A stretch of DNA of 64,000 nt from Bradyrhizobium arachidis (GCF_015291705.1 NZ_CP030050.1:3038001-3102000); one strand, 5' to 3'. Shown: positions 25,817-34,912, counted from the first letter of the stretch. The notes: generated from the sequence alone by a model not told the origin. Numbers and translations are program-made.

Positions 25817-27469
25817 TTACTCGCCGATCGTTGCCGTGTAATAGCTGGCATAGGCGATGCCGTTGTAGACCTCTCCCTTGAGCTTCGGGGACTGCACGTA
25901 GATTCGCTGAACGATCTGCGTCCGCGGAATGAAGTAGCCTTGCTCGAGAACGTAGGTCTGCAACTCGTCGAGCAGCGGATTGCGAATGTCGAGAGAGGCA
26001 GCGCCGGCGATCTTGTCGCGCAGCTCGTTGAGCTTGCCGTCACTGTCGCCGAGGTTGAACCAGTTCTCGCCATTGTTGGCCTCGGTGAGGATGCTGGCGA
26101 CCGTGCCGGCGTCGATGAAGCTGCGCGTCACCTCATAGGCCGGCACGGCCGGACCGCCGAACCGGACCTTTTCGCCGAACGTCACGACGTCGTAGGCCCG
26201 GATGGTGACCTTCCACCCGATCTTGCCGAGTTGCTGGGCGATGAGCTCGTCGATCGACTTCGCCGTCGCGAGGTAGGGGTTGGAGTGAAGTGTGAGCGAC
26301 AGCTGCTTGCCGTCCTTGGTGCGAATGCCGTTGGCCCCCTTGGTCCAGCCGGCATCGTCGAGAAGCTTCTCGGCCTTGCCGGGGTTGTAGGCCAGGAGGT
26401 CGCTGTGGTCGGTCGCACCGGGCACGTTGCTCTGGATGAAGGACGTCGCCAGCTTCCAGTCAGGCGTATAGACGGTGTCGATGATTTCCTTCCGGTTGAT
26501 GCCGGCCTGAAGCGCCTGGCGTACCTTTACGTCATTGTACGGCTCCAGCTTGGTGTTGATCGCAAGGCCATTGACGAAGCCGAGATAGCGCGGCGTTGCG
26601 ATCGTGAACCCGGCCTCCTTGAGAGACTTCAGTTCCTGCGGCGAGGGGCTGTAGGCGACATCGGCCTGTCCCGACTGGACAGCGGCGACCCGCAGCGACG
26701 GCTCCGATACAAGCTTGTAGGTGATCGAATTGAGATAGGCCGGGCCGGTATGACCGACCGCCGGCGGGCCCCAATTGTAGTCCTTGCGCTTGACCAGCTT
26801 GACGAAATCGCCCTCCTTCCAGGCGGCGACCACGTACGGTCCGCTGCCGGATGTCTTGGCCAGATCAGCCTGATGGGCGGCGGGCTGCGCGATGGTTTTC
26901 GGGGAGATGAGGATCGAACCGTGATAGCCGAGCGTCGGGATGAACCCGAGCGTCGGCGCCCTGAAGAGGACCTTCACCGTGGCCGCGTCGACAGCCTCGG
27001 CGCGGTCGTAAGTCTTCGGAAAGAGGCCAATCGGGTTGATGCCCTCGTTGCGGCGGCCGGCATACCAGATGTCGAGATTGGCGACGACCGCCGACGCGTC
27101 GAGCGGGGTGCCGTCGGAGAAGCTCACGCCCTTCTTCAGGTGCAGGGTGAACTGGGTGGCGTCGCCGTTCTGCTCCCAGCTCTCGGCGATCCAGGGGCTG
27201 ACCTTGCCGTCGGCATCGACATAGACGAGCTTGTCGGTCACATGGCCCCAGATGTGGCCCTGGAAGCTGGAGATCGCACTGTTGTTCGGAATCCAGGTGC
27301 TGCCGAGCGAGTCGATGAGGAAGGTGATGTCACCGCCGTTCGGCGGAGCGCCGGCGCTTCGGACTGGCGACAGTCCCGCGATGGCCGTCAAGGCGGCGGC
27401 CGCCACCACGGAGGTGGCGGCCAGCAGGCGGCGCCGGGAGAGCAGGAGTGAAGAGAAGCGTGCGGTCAT
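25817..27469 (-). CDS. Family 5 (peptide-type) ABC substrate-binding protein
   Basis: A 550-residue extracellular solute-binding protein family 5 member. The N-terminus has a Tat-like SRRRLLAATSVVAAAALTAI signal ending near SAG. Signatures are GKVSPWIAESWEQNGDATQF, LKKGVSFSDGTPLDASAVV and YNDVKVRQALQAGINRKEII. The start is the ATG at 27469 with AGGGGCT upstream; the frame to 27685 is not needed. It leads the four-gene peptide-type importer operon. Confidence 0.92.
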   Translation of the reverse strand: MTARFSSLLLSRRRLLAATSVVAAAALTAIAGLSPVRSAGAPPNGGDITFLIDSLGSTWIPNNSAISSFQGHIWGHVTDKLVYVDADGKVSPWIAESWEQNGDATQFTLHLKKGVSFSDGTPLDASAVVANLDIWYAGRRNEGINPIGLFPKTYDRAEAVDAATVKVLFRAPTLGFIPTLGYHGSILISPKTIAQPAAHQADLAKTSGSGPYVVAAWKEGDFVKLVKRKDYNWGPPAVGHTGPAYLNSITYKLVSEPSLRVAAVQSGQADVAYSPSPQELKSLKEAGFTIATPRYLGFVNGLAINTKLEPYNDVKVRQALQAGINRKEIIDTVYTPDWKLATSFIQSNVPGATDHSDLLAYNPGKAEKLLDDAGWTKGANGIRTKDGKQLSLTLHSNPYLATAKSIDELIAQQLGKIGWKVTIRAYDVVTFGEKVRFGGPAVPAYEVTRSFIDAGTVASILTEANNGENWFNLGDSDGKLNELRDKIAGAASLDIRNPLLDELQTYVLEQGYFIPRTQIVQRIYVQSPKLKGEVYNGIAYASYYTATIGE

Positions 27470-27930
27470 GGATAGCCCCTGATGATTGGCAGCGTCGAGC
27501 GGATCGCCGTATCCATGGCGATGTTTCGGCACGATCGCCGTTTCTTCGTAGGAGAGGCGAAACGAGCAGACCTGGCCATTCCAAAGTTTGGGTGAGGTGG
27601 GCAACAAATGCCTCGGGATCAGGGCCATGGCCGCAATGGCCGTTTTGTTCTTCGTGCAAACGCGCACGATTGTAGTTTGGCTCACGATCTAAGGCGCATC
27701 CGTTGCTGCCTCGAGCACCCGAAATTTGAATTCGACTGCGAGATGGTTCGCTTCGACGTGTCAATTCGCGTGGCGCATCGTCGTATTGAAAGGACATTCT
27801 GCCAAATCCCGCGCGCAGTAGAACGGCATTGATGCCGACGATCGAAAAACGAATTTTGCTACCATCGAATTGCGCGCTGGAGTTTGCGAAGGTGACGCCG
27901 TCTCAGCTGAGACGGAGCAAGTTCGATTTC
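27470..27930. promoter_or_regulatory. Divergent promoter region between the peptide importer and SsuABC importer 2
   Basis: These 461 bp lie between two divergently transcribed importer operons and must contain both promoters. The 5' frame extensions of either operon into it have poor composition. I could not identify an operator or a small gene. Around 27720-27760 the sequence is AT-richer than its surroundings. Confidence 0.45.
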
Positions 27931-28860
27931 ATGACGGATGCGTCGCTACTTTCCACATCTGCCGATGCGACTGCAGTACCCGCAGCCAGCCGCACGGAGC
28001 CATTCCACCGTCCCGGCGAATCTGTCGTGACGGTGGTCGCCGACGTTGCGCGTCCGTCGGAAGTGTCGAGATTGCGCGCGCATGCCCCGATCTGGCGCTC
28101 CGTCGCTTTGCCCTGGCTTCTCCCGATCGGCCTGCTGCTTGTCTGGCAGTTCCTCTCTGCGACCGGGATTGTGTCGACTGCGATCGTACCGGCGCCATCC
28201 GACATCTGGGACGCTGCACGGCAGCTCGCCGAGCGCGGCGAATTGCAGCACGACATCCTCGTCAGCCTTCGTCGGGTTGCAATCGGCTTCAGCATTGGCG
28301 CTTTCGGCGGGCTTCTGTTCGGTCTGGCCGTGGGGCTGTTCGAGCCGGTGCACGATCTCTTCGATCGGTCGCTCCAGATGATCCGAACGATTCCGCATCT
28401 GGCGCTGGTGCCGCTGATGATCCTCTGGTTCGGCATAGGGGAGGAGCCGCGCCTTATTCTCGTCGCGATGGGGTCGCTCTTCCCGGTCTACATCAACACG
28501 GTCGGTGGCATCCGCAATGTCGATCCGAAGCTGATCGAGCTTGGAAAATCCTACGGCCTCGGGCGTTTCGAACTGGTCTTGTCCATCATTCTGCCGGCGG
28601 CGCTTCAGCCGATCCTGGTCGGTATGCGCTATGCACTTGGTGTGGCCTGGCTCACGCTGGTGGTGGGTGAAACCATCGCCTCACGTGATGGCGTCGGTTA
28701 CCTGGTGCAGAATGCCCGTGAGCTGCTGCGCATCGACATCATCGTGCTGGCCATCGTTCTTTACGCCATCGCAGGCTGGCTGTCGGATTTCATCACGCGG
28801 CTGATTGAACGTCGGCTGCTGCGCTGGCATCCGAACTATGCTGGCAGGGTGAAGGCATGA
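27931..28860 (+). CDS. SsuC/TauC-type ABC transporter permease (importer 2)
   Basis: A 309-residue inner-membrane permease of the sulfonate/taurine/nitrate family. The cytoplasmic loop region holds LVPLMILWFGIGEEPRLILV and VGGIRNVDPKLIELGKSYGL, the expected EAA-type coupling site. An 80-residue N-terminal tail precedes the first membrane span, longer than usual. I start at ATG 27931; a frame from 27829 adds 34 residues. It overlaps the ATPase gene as ATGA. Confidence 0.9.
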   Translation: MTDASLLSTSADATAVPAASRTEPFHRPGESVVTVVADVARPSEVSRLRAHAPIWRSVALPWLLPIGLLLVWQFLSATGIVSTAIVPAPSDIWDAARQLAERGELQHDILVSLRRVAIGFSIGAFGGLLFGLAVGLFEPVHDLFDRSLQMIRTIPHLALVPLMILWFGIGEEPRLILVAMGSLFPVYINTVGGIRNVDPKLIELGKSYGLGRFELVLSIILPAALQPILVGMRYALGVAWLTLVVGETIASRDGVGYLVQNARELLRIDIIVLAIVLYAIAGWLSDFITRLIERRLLRWHPNYAGRVKA

Positions 28861-29585
28861 GCGGAGCCAGCGTCAGCCTGCGCTCGGTCGGCAAGTCATT
28901 CGCCGGGCGCAAGGTCCTTGATAGCGTTGATCTCGATATCGCGGCCGGCCAGTTCGTCTCGATCATCGGGCCTAGCGGCGCTGGCAAGTCGACGCTCCTG
29001 CGCCTTGTGGCGGGACTGGACGCACCCTCGCGTGGCCGTATTGAACTCCGGACGACCGGCCACAAGGCGGACGTGCGACTGATGTTCCAGGAGGACCGGC
29101 TGCTGCCATGGCGGACAGTGCTCGGCAATGTGTTGCTGGGCATCAAGGGCAGGAAGGATGACGCCGGACGCATTCTCGAAGCCGTTGGATTGCAAGGGCG
29201 CGAGAGTGAATTTCCGGTGGGACTGTCGGGCGGTCAGCGCCAGCGTGTGGCGCTGGCAAGGGCGCTGATTCACGAGCCTGACTTGTTGCTGCTGGACGAG
29301 CCGTTCGGGGCGCTCGACGCCATCACCAGGGCTGCGATGCAGCTGCTCCTGGGGCAGTTGCTGGTCGCGCGGCCTCGCACCGTCGTGCTGGTGACGCATG
29401 ACGTCGAGGAGGCGTTGCTGCTCTCGGATCGGGTGCTCCTGGTCAAGGACGGCGGCATCGCGCGCGATCTGATTTTCGACCAGCCGCGCCCCCGGCATCG
29501 CGGGGATCCGGTGCTGTCGGCTCTGAAAGAGGAACTGCTCGACGGTCTGCTGACGGCAGAGCGCGATTTGGTTGCCGTTGCATAA
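28857..29585 (+). CDS. SsuB-type ABC transporter ATPase (importer 2)
   Basis: A 242-residue ATPase, compact like SsuB. Walker A GPSGAGKST (38-46), Q-loop FQEDRLLPWRTVLGNV, signature LSGGQRQR (123-130), Walker B LLLLDEP (143-149), switch LVTHDVEEALLLSDRV. It overlaps the permease gene and is 20 bp before the binding-protein gene, completing a second sulfonate-type importer. Confidence 0.93.
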   Translation: MSGASVSLRSVGKSFAGRKVLDSVDLDIAAGQFVSIIGPSGAGKSTLLRLVAGLDAPSRGRIELRTTGHKADVRLMFQEDRLLPWRTVLGNVLLGIKGRKDDAGRILEAVGLQGRESEFPVGLSGGQRQRVALARALIHEPDLLLLDEPFGALDAITRAAMQLLLGQLLVARPRTVVLVTHDVEEALLLSDRVLLVKDGGIARDLIFDQPRPRHRGDPVLSALKEELLDGLLTAERDLVAVA

Positions 29586-29605
29586 CGAGACGAGAGGATG
29601 ACTTG

Positions 29606-30688
29606 ATGACTTTTGGTGGTTCGACGCGCGGTAGCGCGGGTATTTCGCGGCGCTCGGTGCTCTCGATCGGTGCTGGATTTGCCGCCGCCGCGACCGGGGC
29701 AGGCGCGGTATCGCGCGTGAGCGCCGCCGATGCCGTGCCGCCGCAACTGACTGTCGCGGTGATCGGAGACGGCCGGACCGGTGTCTGGGCATCGCTGCGA
29801 GCCGGCGTGGGCGGCCGCAATCTCGAGCAGGAGCTTGGCACCAGGATCGTCTGGCAACCCGGCTTCACGGCATCGCTGCCGGTGATGGAGGCGATCAAGG
29901 CCGGCTCCGTCGATTTCACCTTTGCCACCGCAACGGCGGTCGTGAATGCTGTTCCGGCGCGCGTTCCGATCGTGCCACTGGCAGCCTATCCGCTGCCGGT
30001 CGACGAGGTCGATTTCCTGGTGCAGGCCAATTCCCCGATCAAGACGGCGGCCGATCTGAAAGGCAAGAAGATCGCCCACCAGAATGGCACGACGGGCACC
30101 TACAGCCTGATCAAATATCTTGAGACTGCCGGCCTCAGATTGTCTGATGTCTCAGCCGTCAGCCTGAGCGGGGCGGATGCGTTCACGGCATTCGCGCAAG
30201 GCAGCATCGACGGCTGGATTCACTGGCAGCCGGCGACGGCGCTGGCGCTGACAAAGCTCGGCGGCAAGGCACGTCTGCTGCCCGACGTGAAGACCTACGA
30301 CTATGCCTTCTACGTCGCGCGCAGTGACATCGCGGTGAAATATCCGCAGCTCCTCGCCAAGTTCGTGAAGATCATTAGGGAGACCCAGGCCCATATCTTC
30401 GCGCATCCTGCCGAATCCGTTGCACTCTGGGCGTCGCAAGGCGGCTTTCCCCCGAACGGGACCGAACAGGCCGTGTATGAAAAGCTCGTCCGCGATGCCA
30501 GGCTGTCGGAGTCGACCGCAGTTGCGCTCAAGCCGATCGATGAGGCAGCCGCCGCATCGACGCAGGATCTCGCCGACAATTTCCACGCGCTCGGCGTGCT
30601 CCCGAACAAGGTGGACGTCCGATCGTTCCTGCTTGGCACGCAGTTCGATGCCGCAAAGAGGGCCGTCGCACTGGAGCTCGGCGCATAA
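29606..30688 (+). CDS. SsuA-like ABC substrate-binding protein with Tat-type signal (importer 2)
   Basis: A 360-residue periplasmic binding protein. The signal carries a twin-arginine pattern, SRRSVLSIGAGFAAAATGAG, suggesting Tat export, and ends near RVSAAD. Mature features: LPVMEAIKAGSVDFTFATAT, DLKGKKIAHQNGTTGTYSLI and SIDGWIHWQPATALAL, as in aliphatic sulfonate binders. The ATG at 29606 follows GAGAGG; the TTG at 29603 is an alternative. Confidence 0.9.
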   Translation: MTFGGSTRGSAGISRRSVLSIGAGFAAAATGAGAVSRVSAADAVPPQLTVAVIGDGRTGVWASLRAGVGGRNLEQELGTRIVWQPGFTASLPVMEAIKAGSVDFTFATATAVVNAVPARVPIVPLAAYPLPVDEVDFLVQANSPIKTAADLKGKKIAHQNGTTGTYSLIKYLETAGLRLSDVSAVSLSGADAFTAFAQGSIDGWIHWQPATALALTKLGGKARLLPDVKTYDYAFYVARSDIAVKYPQLLAKFVKIIRETQAHIFAHPAESVALWASQGGFPPNGTEQAVYEKLVRDARLSESTAVALKPIDEAAAASTQDLADNFHALGVLPNKVDVRSFLLGTQFDAAKRAVALELGA

Positions 30689-30721
30689 ACAGAGACGCCG
30701 AGCCAACAACGGGGAAGCATC

Positions 30722-31147
30722 ATGAACGCTCAAGCCGGCGAGACGGTGTCGATCACCTCCGCCACCATCGGCCAGTTCGGCCGATATTTGCTCAGCGCAG
30801 GCAAGAACCATTTCATCTCGGACCAGCGCGTGGCCGTCGGGGGCCCGGGCGAGGCGATTAACGCTGGCGAATTGTTGCTGTCGTCTCTCGGCAGCTGCTC
30901 GCTCGGGCTGATCCAGAAGACGGCAAAAGAGCAGGGGATCGTGCTGCGCGAGGCCGGGTCCGAAGTCTCATTCCGGCGTCACGCGACCGATCCGACGCAG
31001 TACGAATGGATTCGTATCGCGGTCCGTCTGCCCGGCGTGACGGCCGGCGAGGCCGAGACGCTGGTTGCCGGTTTCACCGCCAATTGTCCGATCTACAACA
31101 CTCTGAAGCGTGGCGGTTCCGTCGAGATCTCCTGGACTGTGAGCTGA
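30722..31147 (+). CDS. OsmC-family peroxiredoxin-like protein
   Basis: A 141-residue OsmC/Ohr-type protein. The two family cysteines are present at Cys59 (LSSLGSCSLGL) and Cys122 (TANCPIYNTLKR). These proteins reduce organic hydroperoxides through a thiol relay. It sits in a compact run, 33 bp after the SsuA-like gene and 3 bp before the LLM monooxygenase. In a sulfur operon it may detoxify peroxide from uncoupled flavin chemistry or handle a persulfide; this is inference. Confidence 0.92.
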   Translation: MNAQAGETVSITSATIGQFGRYLLSAGKNHFISDQRVAVGGPGEAINAGELLLSSLGSCSLGLIQKTAKEQGIVLREAGSEVSFRRHATDPTQYEWIRIAVRLPGVTAGEAETLVAGFTANCPIYNTLKRGGSVEISWTVS

Positions 31148-31150
31148 CCC

Positions 31151-32482
31151 ATGCTTGACAAGAAACTGCACCTTGCCGCCTTTGTCTCCGCAGGTCCTGT
31201 CTCCGGCAGCCATGCCGGATGGCGGCATCCGGAAGCGGATGGCGATCTGTTGTCCGCTGCGTACTACCAGAATATCGGCCGGCTGCTGGAGCAGGGGCGC
31301 TTCGATCTTCTGTTCATCGCCGACATCCTCGCGATCCCGGACACGCTGGGCGGCAGCCTCGACAGCCAGCTTCGGTATGGCGCGCTGGGCGCGCTGCGGC
31401 TCGATCCGCTGGTCGTGCTCTCGATCATCGCGGGCGCGACCAAACATCTCGGTCTTGGCGCGACTATCTCCACAACCTACGCCCAGCCCTATGTCCTGGC
31501 GCGGGCGCTGGCGACGCTCGATCACCTCAGCGGTGGTCGCGCTGCCTGGAACATCGTCACCTCGTTCCAGGAGGCGGAGGCGCGCAATTTCGGCCTGACA
31601 GAGCAGCTGTCGCGCGAAGGGCGCTACGAACGTGCCGACGAGTTTCTCGAGGTCGTGACCAAGCTGTGGAATTCGTGGGAGGACGGCGCGCTGGTCAGGG
31701 ACCGCGAGACCCCGCTGTTCGCCGACCCGGCGCGGGTGCACCGGATCGATCATTCCGGCAAATGGTTCAACGTGCGTGGGCCGCTCAATGTCAGCAGGCC
31801 GCCGCAAGGGCGCCCGGTCTTCATCCAGGCCGGTGCCTCGGATCGTGGCCGCGATTTCGCGGCGCGGTGGGCCGAGATCATCTTCGTGACGCCAGGCCTG
31901 ATCGACGTCGCCGTCGAATTCCGCAACGATTTGCGCGCCCGCGCGGTCCGTTTCGGTCGCGACCCCGATACGATCAAGGTGCTACCCGGCATCGTCCCCG
32001 TCATCGGCGACACGGAGAAGCAGGCCAAGGCGCAGCACGATCAGCTCCACGAATTGTCGCATCCGGAGTCCGGTCTCTCGACATTGTCCTATCACCTCGG
32101 TGTCGATCTCTCGCGTTTCCCGCAGGATCAGGTCCTGCCCGAGGACCTCAATGTGCCTGGCGTCGAGGGGCACTACCGCGAGGTCTCCGAGCTGACGCGC
32201 CGCTCGGGCTTGAGCCTTGCGGAGCTCGGACAGCGTTACGGCGCCGGGAGGACCACCAGCGGCTTCGCCGGCACGCCCGGTACGGTCGCCGATCGGATGC
32301 AGGAGTGGTTCGAGGCCGGCGCCTGCGACGGCTTCATGTTGCAGGTCCCGTACCTTCCGGGCGGCCTGGGGGAACTGGTCCATGGCCTCGTGCCGGAGCT
32401 GCAACGTCGCGGCCTGTTCCGGACCGAGTACGACGGCTCAACCTTGCGTGATTTGCTGGGTTTGCCCCGCCCGGCGGGATGA
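31151..32482 (+). CDS. NtaA/SnaA/DszA-family FMN-dependent monooxygenase (fourth LLM)
   Basis: A 443-residue LLM monooxygenase. Hallmarks are KLHLAAFVSAGPVSGSHAGW at the N-terminus, ATKHLGLGATISTTYAQPY, LDHLSGGRAAWNIVTSFQEA, RPVFIQAGASDRGRDFAA and the C-terminal QRRGLFRTEYDGSTLRDLLG. It closes the importer 2 operon. A role in organosulfur oxidation, with importer 2 bringing the substrate, is the simplest reading. It is distinct from the member at 914-2254 but belongs to the same branch. Confidence 0.92.
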   Translation: MLDKKLHLAAFVSAGPVSGSHAGWRHPEADGDLLSAAYYQNIGRLLEQGRFDLLFIADILAIPDTLGGSLDSQLRYGALGALRLDPLVVLSIIAGATKHLGLGATISTTYAQPYVLARALATLDHLSGGRAAWNIVTSFQEAEARNFGLTEQLSREGRYERADEFLEVVTKLWNSWEDGALVRDRETPLFADPARVHRIDHSGKWFNVRGPLNVSRPPQGRPVFIQAGASDRGRDFAARWAEIIFVTPGLIDVAVEFRNDLRARAVRFGRDPDTIKVLPGIVPVIGDTEKQAKAQHDQLHELSHPESGLSTLSYHLGVDLSRFPQDQVLPEDLNVPGVEGHYREVSELTRRSGLSLAELGQRYGAGRTTSGFAGTPGTVADRMQEWFEAGACDGFMLQVPYLPGGLGELVHGLVPELQRRGLFRTEYDGSTLRDLLGLPRPAG

Positions 32483-32723
32483 CGCGCGACCGGTCACGCG
32501 TCAGCAAGTCAAAGCGGCCAGGGCCTGGCTCGACATGTCGCAAGATCAATTGTCTGCCGAATCTCTCGTCGCGCGCCGTACGATCCAGGATTTTGAAACG
32601 GGCAAGCGAGAGCCGATGCCTCGGACGGTCAAGGATTTGCGGCTTGCACTGGAGCGGAGCGGGATAGAGTTTTTGTTCAACGGAGACCGCGCCGTTGGTA
32701 TCCGCGAGCGAGATTCGGACTGA
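32448..32723 (+). CDS. Small XRE-family helix-turn-helix regulator (start uncertain)
   Basis: The frame ending at 32723 encodes an XRE-type helix-turn-helix: QQVKAARAWLDMSQDQLSAE and SLVARRTIQDFETGKREPMP, ending in ALERSGIEFLFNGDRAVGIR, a common tail of short XRE regulators. No ATG lies before the domain; the GTG at 32448 would give 91 residues and overlap the monooxygenase stop by 35 bases. A start at the ATG 32535 would truncate the first helix. It may be intact with an odd start or a decaying gene. Confidence 0.65.
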   Translation: MICWVCPARRDDARPVTRQQVKAARAWLDMSQDQLSAESLVARRTIQDFETGKREPMPRTVKDLRLALERSGIEFLFNGDRAVGIRERDSD

Positions 32724-33204
32724 TCGTCCGCTCGGCTCTGCGGCGCTAGGTTAGCGCCAGCTACACGAGCTACGATGGACATCGGAAGAGCCGATGCCGC
32801 CTATCGCGTCTGGCCCGAATGTTCAGAGTTACCGATAGTTCAGCTTCGCAAGAACGCTGCTTGGCGATACCACATCGTACATTTGCCGAATTTGGATCGA
32901 GGCGCTGCGGGTCCGCACAAGATCTATCAGCAAACCATTCCGCAACTACGGTTGCTTCCTTCTAATCCAGTGGAGCGAGCCGAAGTCGGTGTAGCGCGGA
33001 CCGAAATCTCGCATCGCGGGTCAGGGCGGCCCGGTGCCCTGAGTTCCAATCCGGTTGAGGTGGAGTGCTTCCTAAGGTTTGGCGTCTGCCATTGCCTGCT
33101 GGATGCCGTCCGCGAACACCGTCTCCATTTCGATAGCTTCAGCAAGCGAGCGATGCAGCAATTTGGGCATAACAACCAGCAGGTGATCGACGTGGTTGCT
33201 TTCT
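32724..33204. other. Gene-poor stretch before the relaxase gene
   Basis: These 481 bp carry frames on both strands (for example 32775-33341 plus, 32927-33175 minus) with no recognisable domain and shifting composition. I read it as non-coding or decayed flanking DNA at the edge of the mobilizable element. No terminal inverted repeat or integrase fragment is visible. Confidence 0.45.
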
Positions 33205-34146
33205 CTACGGCCCATATCGCGGACCGGGCAGTTCGAAGTTCGTCGAGACCGGCGCCATGGTCTCGGCCGGCACCTTTTCCCGCAAACTGGGCTTTGCGAG
33301 TCCCTCGATCACGGGGCGACGCGCCATTTTGGCTGGCGTAACCAGGGAGATTTCATCCGCAACGGGAACCGAAGCCTCCGCGCGGGCTTCCTCGAGTTCG
33401 CGCTCCAGCTTGCGGCACTCTGCCTCCAGACGGGCGACTTCCGCACGCGCCACGCGTTCCTCATCGCGCTGCTGTATCGCAGTGGTCTTCTTGCCGGTCC
33501 GCTTGTAGTACAGGATGTTCCAGCGCGGGATGTGCACTTCAGCGGCTGGCAGATCGAGTTCTGCGTTGGAGCGAGCATCGACGCGATAGGACACGTCTTT
33601 CTCCTCGCAAAACTGGTTCAGCGCCTCCGCCATCTGGCTGCGGATTGCCTTGGCTTTGAAAAGGAAAAGGTCGTTCCAGTGGCGAGCCTTTTTCGGTGAA
33701 AATTCACCGTTCACGATCTCGCGCATCGTGGCCATGAAATGAATATGGGGATTTTCCAGTCCATCGGACGCCATCGGGCAATGGACAGCTACCTGCACGA
33801 CCATGCCGCGCGTTGCGAGATCGCGAGCCAGGCGCTTAGCGAGCTCGACCCAGTACTGTCTGGGCAACGCGCGCGGGATCGACAGCTCAATTAGACGCGC
33901 TTCTTGTGCGTTCTTCCGTTTCTCCGCGGCTACCGCGCGCTTCCACAGTTGCGCGCAGTCGGCGGCCCAGGCCGGAGTGCCTTGGGGACGCACCACGAAA
34001 TTCTTGAGCACATCCGTGCGCTGTGAGAAGTCCACGAGCAAACCGTCGCGCCGGCGCGCCGTGCCGCCGCGCAGATATGCCGAATGTTCGATGGCGTCTC
34101 CGCCTCGCGAGCGTCGCACCAAACCCAAGTTCAAGCCCAAGCCCAT
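33205..34146 (-). CDS. MobA/MobL-family (MobQ-type) relaxase
   Basis: A 313-residue mobilization relaxase. It has the N-terminal HSAYLRGG and DFSQRTDVLKNFVV, RPQGTPAWAADCAQLWKRAV, EKRKNAQEARLIELSIPRAL, the catalytic-metal histidines in NPHIHFMATMR (His134, His136, with His122 upstream) and RHWNDLFLFKAKAIRSQ. The C-terminal end from residue 227 is a coiled coil (RVARAEVARLEAECRKLERE). It lacks the helicase/primase tail of larger MobA proteins. The ATG at 34146 is preferred over a TTG at 34164. It is divergent from the small gene at 34586. Such enzymes nick oriT for plasmid transfer; here it sits in the chromosome without other transfer genes. Confidence 0.88.
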   Translation of the reverse strand: MGLGLNLGLVRRSRGGDAIEHSAYLRGGTARRRDGLLVDFSQRTDVLKNFVVRPQGTPAWAADCAQLWKRAVAAEKRKNAQEARLIELSIPRALPRQYWVELAKRLARDLATRGMVVQVAVHCPMASDGLENPHIHFMATMREIVNGEFSPKKARHWNDLFLFKAKAIRSQMAEALNQFCEEKDVSYRVDARSNAELDLPAAEVHIPRWNILYYKRTGKKTTAIQQRDEERVARAEVARLEAECRKLERELEEARAEASVPVADEISLVTPAKMARRPVIEGLAKPSLREKVPAETMAPVSTNFELPGPRYGP

Positions 34147-34585
34147 GTGAGACCCACGACCCAATGTATAAATGAAGCGCCCGGCCTTCTGCCTGCCGGG
34201 AAGCTAATCGAGCCGGCAGCAAAACTCAAAGCCGGCCCAAACGCGAAGCGGGCTGGTCTCCGAACCAAAGCGACTGGAAGCCTTGCGAAGGCTTAGCGCC
34301 GGGTTCTAGGCCAACCCGACATCTTCTTTGTCGTTGCCGTAGGCTCCGCCGAATGGGGCGTCTAAGTGAGCCAAGGGCGGCGGAGCAGGCAGGATCGTTA
34401 GCTAGGAGGGATTGGCTATCCGTAGAGAGAGCCGGAGGCCCCCTGGGGGCAGCATCCTCCCGTCGTCGTCATGGTCAGGAACCTCGGCTCGCCACCCGAA
34501 ATGAAATTTTTACGAGAGGGGTGGCGCCTTGCCGGCGCCCATCGATAATGGGCTGCTCCTGTAACAAAGATCGTAGGAGCTCTGG
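34147..34585. other. Candidate oriT region between relaxase and mobilization-like gene
   Basis: This 439-bp gap between divergent mobilization genes is the expected position of an origin of transfer. It contains a 9-bp inverted repeat (34343-34351 and 34378-34386, GCTCCGCCG/CGGCGGAGC). The loop ends in CCAAGGGCG (34371-34379), resembling the nick-region core I recall for MobQ-type and Ti-plasmid oriTs. A 13-bp palindrome, GCCCCCTGGGGGC, is at 34438-34450. No gene is visible. Confidence 0.5.
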
Positions 34586-34912
34586 ATGCCGACCTCTTTT
34601 CCCCGCCGCCCGCCCGACCATGCCGCGGACAACGCAGATTCCACCCCGCGCGAGCAGCCCCGCAGCGCCGTCGAGCGCGCGCAGGAGCGCGTTGCAGCCG
34701 CTCGCCTCAAGTTGGCGGTTCAAGAGCGCCGGCTTCGCCAGGTGTCGGTGCGAGAGCAGTGCATCCGCGAAGGCGCCGTGGGACGCGCCGTGCTGGATTT
34801 GCTCGACGACGGCGTGCTGGAGAAGGCCTCGGTCGATCTGATCCGCGCCAAGGTGCGCGAGCACTTCGGCCCCGCGCAGGCAGCGGCCTTCAGCGGTACC
34901 CTCTTCGAGTAA
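34586..34912 (+). CDS. Small coiled-coil mobilization-like protein
   Basis: A 108-residue protein with a proline- and charge-rich N-terminus and a helical region, AVERAQERVAAARLKLAVQE then RRLRQVSVREQCIREGAVGR, ending in LLDDGVLEKASVDLIRAKVR. It has an AGGAG ribosome-binding site. I recognise no named family. Its position divergent from the relaxase across a candidate oriT suggests a MobC/TraD-type relaxase accessory. Confidence 0.6.
   Translation: MPTSFPRRPPDHAADNADSTPREQPRSAVERAQERVAAARLKLAVQERRLRQVSVREQCIREGAVGRAVLDLLDDGVLEKASVDLIRAKVREHFGPAQAAAFSGTLFE

Noticed and set aside
32775..33341. 188-codon plus-strand frame before the relaxase
   Set aside because: No domain, poor composition, and its 3' half lies opposite the relaxase coding sequence.
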